From Acidobacteriaceae bacterium (GTDB lineage Bacteria; Acidobacteriota; Terriglobia; Terriglobales; SbA1), in assembly GCA_019237515.1 (NCBI GenBank), contig JAFAGX010000159.1, positions 1-8,787 on the forward strand: 8,787 nucleotides of DNA, given 5' to 3'. This document shows positions 1 to 6,364 of this stretch, piece after piece. The notes beneath the pieces are model-generated. The model was not told the DNA's origin. It did no database searches and saw only the letters and a program-made list of their open reading frames with translations. Numbering within the stretch: the first letter of the stretch is position 1; every line of letters starts with the position of its first letter. Both the position numbers and the translations under genes were made by a program.

Positions 1-2402
1 CGTACCCGATGAACATCTTCTGCTACGGTTACCGTGGAACTGGATTGTATTTGCCGGCCCGTCAGTCGTTCATAGCCAATGGCAACTTCGTTCGCAATCT
101 GTGACCAAAGATAGCGTTCTTCCACAATTTTCCGACCCGCGCGTCCAGCGGCTGCACGAACTTCGGGATCCGATGCCAGCAGCGCCAGCATTCGGGCGAG
201 GTCCTCAACATCGCCGGCCCGAAAAGTGAAGCCAGCATCTTCGATCACCTCGCGATTTTCAGGGATATCGCTGGCGAGCACGCACCTGCCAGCTCCCATC
301 GCATCGAGGAGGGCCAGCGAAAGTCCTTCCAGCTCGGACGGCAAGACAAATAGTGCGGCATTGGTCAGTAATTCGCTCAGCTCATCGCCCGAAACCCAAT
401 CCAGGAAAACTATCCTTTGACTGCCATGCTTGCGCAGTTGACTTTCATATGCATCCGTGTGACTCGAGCCGCCTGCCAGGGCGAGCTTCAGATTTATGTC
501 TGACATCTCATAAGCTTCGATCAGCAGATGCAAGTTCTTCTCAGGAGAAAATCGCCCAAGAAACAAGACGTAATTGTCAGGATCGAGTCCCCATTCGAGA
601 ATCTTCATGGGTTTGCTTCGTTGTCTTAAAGTCGCACCATTCGGGATGTACTTGGTCTCTATGTCATATTGACTTCGGTAATAGCGTTGTAATTGTTTTG
701 AGACAACAATGGTGAGGTCCGGCAAAAACGCCGAGGCGATTTCCCCCAGTCTCAGGGCAAGTGAAGCGCACCAGCCCCATTTTCTTCTCTGCCAGTCCAG
801 CCCTTGTACCGTCACAACCGTTTTCTTCAGTACCAGCCGGGGAGCCAATGAAAACAGCGCGGGACCGAGCGCGTGATAATGCACAATGTCGCACTTTGTG
901 AAGATCACATGCATTGTGCTGAGGATGGTATGGACTAGAGTTTCGAGGTGTTTTGACCGCATCGTCGGCAGACGCACCAGACGCATACCTTCGTATGTTT
1001 CAAGCGCAGGCGTGAAGTAGGATCGACAATAGATCGTCACGTCGTAGCCCATTGCAACCAGTCGTTTGCCGACTTCTTCGTAATAAGTTTCTATTCCGCT
1101 GTATTTAGAGATCACGCCTCGCCCCCCGATGAACGCAACCCGTATCGGCCCGGTGCTCGGTTTTATCGCGTACATCGAACTTTCGCGTGACCTCAATCGA
1201 TCATAGAGAGTGATCAACTCTTGGTAGTGTTTTTCTGGCGAGTGATACGTCTCCACCAACTTGCGGCCCTCTAGTCCCATTTGCATCGCAATATCAGGCC
1301 TTTCATGCAGGTACGAAATCGCGCCGGCCAATTGCTCAACATTGCCAACCTGATGAAGCAGCCCAGTTCTGTCTTCGTGGACCAACTCCCGCCGTGAACC
1401 CAGGTCGGAGGCAATCACCGCCCGCCCCCGTGCAAATGATTCCAAGATGCTCTTGCCCAGCGTTTCATATGCGCGAGAGGGCAGCACTGTGAAACGCGCG
1501 GAGTCAATCAATCGGCTCAACTCGTCGCCTTGCACCTGCCCGACGAACTCTACATTTCGCAAGTTCAAAGCAAGAGTGAGCATCTGCAACTCAGTACGCT
1601 GCGGTCCATCGCCAGCAATAACCAGATGAACCTTTGGCACCAGCTTCATCGCGCGAATCAGGTCAGAGACTCCTTTTTCTGCTGACAATCGGCCGAAATA
1701 AAGAATCGAGTCGCCCGGAACCGCAACTCTCGATGAGTCCAGCACCTGAAAATGGTTGAGTACAGAAATCTTCGAATCATCGAAGCCATTCTGAATTAGC
1801 AACTGCTTCGCGAATTGGCTGGGCACCAGAAAGTGGTCGACGCATTTTTCGTAAGTCCCCGCCCAGTAGTGCACATATGCCTCTGCGGCAAGAATCACTG
1901 ACGCACTGAGCGGCCCGCTGTAACATCGTTGGCTGACAACTTTCCAGAACTTTCCCCTGCAAGGCTGCTCGCATGCCGCGCCATTTGAGACCAGGTTGTA
2001 AGTGGGGCACAACATCTTGAAATCGTTGAGGTGGTAAAGCGCGGGTATGCCCTGCTTTTTTAGTTCCCACAGTATTGACGGCGACAAATGATGATAGATA
2101 TTGCGTACGTGAGCGATATCGGGACGAAAGGCAGAAATCATCTGCCGCAAGCGCTTGCGCGCCTCGGTCGAATAAACTGCATGCGCCGCCAACTTCGCGC
2201 GAGCCATGAATCCCTGGCGCGCTTTGAAATCAATATGGGCAACGAAGTGATGATCATAGGGCGTTGCGTCGCCGCGCGAATCCTGCATTGAAAACAACGC
2301 CACTTCGTGACCGCGTGAGCGCAACAGATCCATGACCTCGAATATGTAGGCTTCAGTTCCACTGAAGCGGAAGTTGTATTTGTTGCAGAAGAGGATTCTC
2401 AT
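1..2402 (-). CDS. Tandem (fused) two-domain family-4 glycosyltransferase, 3' end beyond window
   Basis: One uninterrupted reading frame of 800 codons runs from ATG at 2402-2400 to the left edge with no stop, so the C-terminus is not seen. Module 1 (residues 1-~403) starts MRILFCNKYN, has the glycine-rich SGTEAY acceptor-side loop (14-19), a Cys-containing stretch (C132, C144, C148, C160, C187), the GRLSAEKG donor-side segment (237-244), AGDGP (263-267) and the GT4 E-x7-E motif at E313/E321. Module 2 (about 419-785) starts again with IRVAFIGGRGV (420-430), has YSGIETYYEEVG (434-445), VQGLDWQRRKWG (532-543), GRFSPEKN (616-623) and E692-x7-D700 in SELEGLSLALLDAMGAG. Both are complete GT-B folds without signal peptide, so the protein should act at the cytoplasmic membrane face, adding nucleotide-activated sugars to a lipid-linked repeat unit. 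Donor sugars cannot be read from sequence. The start at 2402 is preferred over ATG 2408 because AGAGG (2415-2411) lies 8 nt before it but only 2 nt before 2408. An in-frame Met410 (1175-1173) precedes module 2 with only a distant GAGG. Alternatives are two separate genes joined by an indel error, or a genuine fusion. Confidence 0.9.
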   Translation of the reverse strand, partial: MRILFCNKYNFRFSGTEAYIFEVMDLLRSRGHEVALFSMQDSRGDATPYDHHFVAHIDFKARQGFMARAKLAAHAVYSTEARKRLRQMISAFRPDIAHVRNIYHHLSPSILWELKKQGIPALYHLNDFKMLCPTYNLVSNGAACEQPCRGKFWKVVSQRCYSGPLSASVILAAEAYVHYWAGTYEKCVDHFLVPSQFAKQLLIQNGFDDSKISVLNHFQVLDSSRVAVPGDSILYFGRLSAEKGVSDLIRAMKLVPKVHLVIAGDGPQRTELQMLTLALNLRNVEFVGQVQGDELSRLIDSARFTVLPSRAYETLGKSILESFARGRAVIASDLGSRRELVHEDRTGLLHQVGNVEQLAGAISYLHERPDIAMQMGLEGRKLVETYHSPEKHYQELITLYDRLRSRESSMYAIKPSTGPIRVAFIGGRGVISKYSGIETYYEEVGKRLVAMGYDVTIYCRSYFTPALETYEGMRLVRLPTMRSKHLETLVHTILSTMHVIFTKCDIVHYHALGPALFSLAPRLVLKKTVVTVQGLDWQRRKWGWCASLALRLGEIASAFLPDLTIVVSKQLQRYYRSQYDIETKYIPNGATLRQRSKPMKILEWGLDPDNYVLFLGRFSPEKNLHLLIEAYEMSDINLKLALAGGSSHTDAYESQLRKHGSQRIVFLDWVSGDELSELLTNAALFVLPSELEGLSLALLDAMGAGRCVLASDIPENREVIEDAGFTFRAGDVEDLARMLALLASDPEVRAAAGRAGRKIVEERYLWSQIANEVAIGYERLTGRQIQSSSTVTVAEDVHRV

Positions 2403-2410
2403 CGCCATCG

Positions 2411-2415
2411 CCTCT
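2411..2415 (-). promoter_or_regulatory. Ribosome binding site of the two-domain glycosyltransferase
   Basis: AGAGG on the minus strand, directly after the TAG stop of the preceding glycosyltransferase. It is 8 nt from ATG 2402 and only 2 nt from the in-frame ATG 2408, which decides the start in favour of MRILFCNKYN. Confidence 0.55.
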
Positions 2416-3639
2416 CTACGCAGCTGCGGATACCCGGTCGGAGTTGTCGCGAATGTTTGCCAGGAGCAGTTCGCAAAACGCGGGAAGATTTTTGACGCGA
2501 TTGAAGTGTCGGGTTACGTGCTCGCGCGCCTGCCAGCGTATCTCGCCAAAACCGCAGCCTGCACTGGTAATGCGCTCGACTTTTGCTATGAAATCGTCCA
2601 CCAAACCAGCCCGAAACAGAAACCCGGTTTCGCCATCGACGACTAATTCAGGAATTCCCGTGATTGCAGGCGCAAGCACAAGCTTTTCCCGTGCCATCGC
2701 TTCCATCAGCGTCAACGGAATTCCTTCGCTTCGGCTCGTAAGTACCACGACATCCGCAGTTTCATACTGCTGATCAAGTTCGATCCGTGACAGCTGCCCG
2801 AGCAGCCGGATTTCGCGTTGCAGATTCAGGTTTTGGATAAGCGCTTCAAGGTGCGCACGCTCAGGACCCTCTCCAGCAATCGAGCACACGAATCGCGACC
2901 CGCGAGTCTCCAGTTGATGGCAGGCGCGCACCAGGAATGCATGATCCTTCACCTGGTGTAACCGCCCAACCGCGAGCATCCTCAGAGGTGAGTCCTCCGC
3001 TCTAGCGTCTTGCCTTAGCGTCTGAGAACAGTCGACTCCCATGCGTCGCACGTAAACCTTCTCAGAATCAATTTCCGGATAATTCCCGAGAATGTACCGC
3101 CGGTTGAACTCCGAAATGGTTACGCAAAATTGACAGCTTTGGAGCTTGATGTCGAGGTAAGCAGCGTTGGCCAGGAGATCAGACCCGTGCAAAGTGATGC
3201 TGAACGGAATGTTTAGCAACCGCGCCGCAACCATGGCAACCCACGATCCGAAATACCCGTGGTGCACGTGAATATGCTGAACACCGCGATTGCGCAACAA
3301 CACCGCGTAATAACATCCAAGCGCAGTGTGCAGCAAAGCCCGAAGCCTTCGTTCCGTGGGCCTTCGTCTTTGGATGGCACGACGAAGAAAGTGCTTCAAG
3401 GTAGAACATCTCCTGATCACCATCCAGCACGCTGACATCACAGCCGAAAACCGCAGCGGTCGAATATAAATCGTCTGGCTGGCGAACCTGAGTAGGTCTT
3501 CTTCAAGATCCTCTGGTGACCTGAGCACACTGCAGCAAATTACCGACTCGCCGCGCCTCTGCAGTTCAGCAATTTCTTCAACCACGTATGGTTCTACAGA
3601 CGACGGGAAGATGTTCGCGAGATACGCAAGCTTGGGCAT
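2416..3639 (-). CDS. Glycosyltransferase family 4 (GT-B fold)
   Basis: A 407-residue protein of normal length for a single GT4 enzyme. It has no signal peptide and is predicted to be cytoplasmic and peripheral to the inner membrane. The N-terminal acceptor domain carries a short loop SSVEPYVVEEIAEL (13-26) and the segment HIHVHHGYFGSWVAM (122-136) followed by FSITLHGSDLL (146-156), the pattern seen in colanic-acid/EPS-type GT4 enzymes. The C-terminal donor domain has MLAVGRLHQVKDH (221-233), IAGEGPE (254-260) and the nucleotide-sugar E-x7-E motif E305/E313 in SEGIPLTLMEAMA, followed by GIPELVVDGETGFLF (328-342). It presumably adds one sugar of the EPS repeat unit; donor and linkage are not predictable. 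The ATG at 3639 follows AGGGA with very tight spacing, and there is no in-frame start codon between it and the upstream flippase stop. The next gene starts 13 nt downstream, so the two are probably co-translated. Confidence 0.93.
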   Translation of the reverse strand: MPKLAYLANIFPSSVEPYVVEEIAELQRRGESVICCSVLRSPEDLEEDLLRFASQTIYIRPLRFSAVMSACWMVIRRCSTLKHFLRRAIQRRRPTERRLRALLHTALGCYYAVLLRNRGVQHIHVHHGYFGSWVAMVAARLLNIPFSITLHGSDLLANAAYLDIKLQSCQFCVTISEFNRRYILGNYPEIDSEKVYVRRMGVDCSQTLRQDARAEDSPLRMLAVGRLHQVKDHAFLVRACHQLETRGSRFVCSIAGEGPERAHLEALIQNLNLQREIRLLGQLSRIELDQQYETADVVVLTSRSEGIPLTLMEAMAREKLVLAPAITGIPELVVDGETGFLFRAGLVDDFIAKVERITSAGCGFGEIRWQAREHVTRHFNRVKNLPAFCELLLANIRDNSDRVSAAA

Positions 3640-3661
3640 TTCCCTGCGATAAGTTTGATTG

Positions 3662-5053
3662 TTATTGCATGCTGCGACGTACCAGCGTGACTAGCGGAAA
3701 CAGAAACAAGATAGGCAGGCATACCGCCATGCAACCCACCAACTGGCGATAGGAAATTGCAATTTCGCGCCGAAGCCCTCGATGGATGATGAAGTAAGAA
3801 CCACAGGCAATCAATTCTGCCCAGCCATAACCGGCAATCCCGCATCTCGGAAGCAGAAATAAAGTCGCAGCCGACAGCCCTGCCAGATGCGCTGAATACG
3901 ACTGCAGCACGAGCCATTGTCTGCCGATGACGAACAGCGCCGATGCCTGCAGATTGTAAACAGAGTTTACAAGCACCCCGGCAGCAACAAAGGGATAAAG
4001 CGTCAAACTTGGGTTCCAGCGTGCACCGATTACGCGCGGAAGGATAACAGGGCCCAGTAGAGCGAACGCGGCCAACAATGAACCGAGAGTGAGGACCTGC
4101 AGGTACAGAGCTTGTTGCAAAGTCTTGCGAAAATCTTCGCGTCGGCTCTGCAGCCGGGCCAGTGCCGCAATTGCCATTCGTCCTGCTGCCAACCGAATTG
4201 TTCCCAGCGCTTCGGCGATCCGGACCGCAAGAGCGATGAATGCCACGGCTTCCGGCCCAGCGAAACGTCCTACCAGCAACGGATTCACCAGCGTCCGCAA
4301 TTGCCATATCCGCAGTGATGCCGTCAGGCCAACTCCATACGACAGCATCTCGCGCGCGATCCGTGCGTCAAACTGGAATCGGAGAGCAATGGAAGCAGAA
4401 ACAAGAGCCGCTACTAACGTGAAAGATTGCCATGCGAACTGGCCAGCAACCGGCGCCCAAACACCAGCCCGCAACCAGGCAAGCACTGCCGACACCAGCA
4501 AGCCCAGTGCTTGCCCCGACAGCTCGATCGCAGCGACCCTACGAAATTCCAAAGCCCGTTCGAGCTTCGCCATCGGCACACCAGTCAGAGCAGTAACAGG
4601 TATCGTTAAAAGTAGGAATAGATAGGGTCCAGCAAACTCACGATCGCCGTACCAATGGATGAGAAAGGGTGTGGCCGCTGCTGCTATCGCTGCCAACGCT
4701 AGGGAAATAGCCAAAAGAACCGTTGCGGCTGTGCCATAAACACGTTCATCTGGCCCTGCCTCCATGCGCACCAGGTACGTATCTATGCCGCTACGGGCGA
4801 TTGCTGCGAGTAAGGCAACCATCGTGATTGCAGTCACGAAAACTCCGTACGCATGCGGGCCGATCCACCATGTCATCACCAGCATGTTTCCCAAGCTCAC
4901 AACCACTCCCAACGCATACCGGCCGGCGAGATAGATTCCCCCGCGCATAGCGTCAGAAGACAGCGCACCGTCACCTCGGGAACCTTGTCTTAAGTAGAGA
5001 AAATCGGCAGCATTGGGATTATCGGCCGGAGAGCAGATCTCAACGGCTGGCAT
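3662..5053 (-). CDS. Wzx-like polysaccharide flippase (MATE/MVF superfamily, Polysacc_synt type)
   Basis: A 463-residue polytopic membrane protein. After a polar leader of about 35 residues, hydrophobic helices run almost throughout (about 38-62, 68-90, 108-132, 142-160, 175-195, 200-222, 240-262, 266-288, 317-340, 350-375, 380-402, 407-424, 437-457), the 12-14 helix layout of oligosaccharide flippases. The first helix pair (AMRGGIYLAGRYALGVVVSL, 35-54, then WWIGPHAYGVF, 62-72) matches the start of the Polysacc_synt family, where the glycine-containing loop GPxxYG is usual. It should carry the undecaprenyl-PP-linked repeat unit across the inner membrane. The ATG at 5053 lies inside the end of the preceding membrane gene (14-nt overlap), suggesting coupling; only a weak GGA (5061-5059) precedes it. 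Met36 (about 4948) is a possible alternative start that would remove the polar leader, but it has no better ribosome site. The 22-nt gap to the next gene holds only that gene's ribosome site. Confidence 0.9.
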   Translation of the reverse strand: MPAVEICSPADNPNAADFLYLRQGSRGDGALSSDAMRGGIYLAGRYALGVVVSLGNMLVMTWWIGPHAYGVFVTAITMVALLAAIARSGIDTYLVRMEAGPDERVYGTAATVLLAISLALAAIAAAATPFLIHWYGDREFAGPYLFLLLTIPVTALTGVPMAKLERALEFRRVAAIELSGQALGLLVSAVLAWLRAGVWAPVAGQFAWQSFTLVAALVSASIALRFQFDARIAREMLSYGVGLTASLRIWQLRTLVNPLLVGRFAGPEAVAFIALAVRIAEALGTIRLAAGRMAIAALARLQSRREDFRKTLQQALYLQVLTLGSLLAAFALLGPVILPRVIGARWNPSLTLYPFVAAGVLVNSVYNLQASALFVIGRQWLVLQSYSAHLAGLSAATLFLLPRCGIAGYGWAELIACGSYFIIHRGLRREIAISYRQLVGCMAVCLPILFLFPLVTLVRRSMQ

Positions 5054-6362
5054 GCAGTTCCGCTAGCTGGTTTTGCCCGTTTAGCATTCCGGCAATAGAG
5101 AAAACTAATCCATTGACGAATTGGTAGTTCATGACCACAAACGTCGCGTTGATTAGATAGGCTAGCAAGAAGATTGGCCATAGTCTGCGGAATTCGCCGT
5201 CGAGGAAGCCCAACTGACCCGAATTTTCGAATCCAGACATACGCCCAATTCGAAAAAGGTCGACAATCACCCACAAATAGAGTGCAATTCCAATAAGGCC
5301 GTACTGCACCAGAATTTCCAGGCAGGTGTTGTGAAAATAATATTCTTCCTGCCGAAAATCACTGATCCTACGTGACAGCTCTGGTTGCATCGCCTCCCCG
5401 CCCCACCCGGCGAACGGCTTGTTAACAAACATTCCCCACCCCGCCTGATAAATCGCCATGCGGAACTCGACTGGACTGTCTTCCTCCAGACGTTCGCCAA
5501 GTGATCTATGGTGTTCACCGAAACTGATGAATGCCGTGAGCGTGACCGCACTGCAAATCATCATCGTGACACAAGCTCTCCGCAAACGCCTGCTGCTCGA
5601 AAAAAGCGTTACGGCAACGATCGATGCGACAAACGAGAGCCACACTGCGCGAGTTTTTGTTGCCAGGATGGCTATCGGCAACATCGCCACCAAGAGCAAT
5701 CCCGTAATGCCGCGCAAGCGCCGCCGCCGGAACGAATCGAGTGCAATCAACCCGAGCAGGTTGATCGCGACGCCGTTGGCGACCGCCTGCAGAAATGGGC
5801 CGCGCGCGCGATCCGCATGGATACCCAAACCCTCATCAAGAATGTAACGCGGGAAAATGAAAACCTTTGCGCCAATAAGAAAGAAGATCGCGGTAAGGCT
5901 GAGATATACGAAGGCCACTAACGCGAAACTCTCAAATTGCTGGAGTGCAATCCTGCATCGAAAGACATTGGAAGCTACAAGGAACAAGACGAGAGGCACG
6001 ACCCATTTCGCCGCAAACACACTCCAGATCTTGGGCTCATAGGGTTGCGCCAGCGCATCACTGAATGCGAGAAGCAGCAGAGCGAAAAGCGGCCCCACAA
6101 CCCTACCGCCGATCCAAAATGGCTGTTGCAGTACGCACGCGCTCAAGAAGAAAACAAAGACCAGAATTCCCAGCGCGAGCCGGTCATACACGAACGCGGG
6201 ACCATCCGGCGAATGGAAAAGCATCAACCCGAGAGTTGCTAGAAGAATAAGTGAGGGTGCTGCCATCAGCACTTGCAGGATTTGCAAAAATACCCTTACG
6301 ACCGCACTGATGACATTGCTTGTCGCCGACTCGGCCACGAAGATCTGTTCAGTGGCAGCCAT
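5040..6362 (-). CDS. Wzy-like polysaccharide polymerase / O-antigen-ligase-fold membrane protein
   Basis: A 440-residue protein with about 10-12 hydrophobic helices (roughly 34-50, 62-80, 84-101, 115-131, 146-168, 192-209, 218-235, 240-255, 265-281, 349-370, 395-428). Family signs are RGPFLQAVANG (187-197), TKTRAVWLS (235-243) and, after a large loop from about 283 to 345, HNTCLEILVQYGLIGIALYL (344-363), the H-N-T-x-L-E ... G-L-x-G pattern of the Wzy_C/O-antigen ligase family (PF04932 type). In the family the large periplasmic loop holds the catalytic residues; here it includes R291, E293, E299, R301 and H344. In this operon, next to a flippase and an initiating transferase, block polymerisation of repeat units is the likeliest job; ligase activity onto another acceptor cannot be excluded. 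The ATG at 6362 is 2 nt after the preceding stop and has a good GAGGGG ribosome site within the end of the upstream gene. Its last 14 nt overlap the flippase start. Confidence 0.88.
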   Translation of the reverse strand: MAATEQIFVAESATSNVISAVVRVFLQILQVLMAAPSLILLATLGLMLFHSPDGPAFVYDRLALGILVFVFFLSACVLQQPFWIGGRVVGPLFALLLLAFSDALAQPYEPKIWSVFAAKWVVPLVLFLVASNVFRCRIALQQFESFALVAFVYLSLTAIFFLIGAKVFIFPRYILDEGLGIHADRARGPFLQAVANGVAINLLGLIALDSFRRRRLRGITGLLLVAMLPIAILATKTRAVWLSFVASIVAVTLFSSSRRLRRACVTMMICSAVTLTAFISFGEHHRSLGERLEEDSPVEFRMAIYQAGWGMFVNKPFAGWGGEAMQPELSRRISDFRQEEYYFHNTCLEILVQYGLIGIALYLWVIVDLFRIGRMSGFENSGQLGFLDGEFRRLWPIFLLAYLINATFVVMNYQFVNGLVFSIAGMLNGQNQLAELHASR

Positions 6363-6364
6363 GC

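Noticed and set aside
664..894. Short minus-strand open frame
   Set aside because: It lies inside the two-domain glycosyltransferase in another frame; the in-frame product is the conserved GT4 sequence. The same applies to short minus-strand frames at 1777-2070 and 2138-2362.
1126..1131. Run of six C/G bases inside the second GT module, considered as a frameshift site
   Set aside because: Conserved GT4 sequence (IRVAF before, GGRGV after) reads in the same frame on both sides of the run, so it has not shifted the frame.
3640..3661. 22-nt gap between flippase and GT4 gene, considered for a terminator or promoter
   Set aside because: It is too short and has no hairpin or -10/-35 pattern; it contains only the ribosome binding site AGGGA.
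3594..4307. 237-codon open frame on the minus strand
   Set aside because: It is a shifted-frame shadow of the flippase end, running into the next glycosyltransferase; no recognisable motif.
4089..4625. 178-codon open frame on the plus strand
   Set aside because: It is antisense to the flippase gene, its product is a low-order Ala/Arg/Ser-rich sequence without family features, and the minus-strand frame encodes a clear multi-helix transporter.
5458..6250. Several overlapping plus-strand open frames of 60-137 codons
   Set aside because: They are antisense to the Wzy-like gene, mutually overlapping, Arg/Lys/Gln-rich and without family resemblance.
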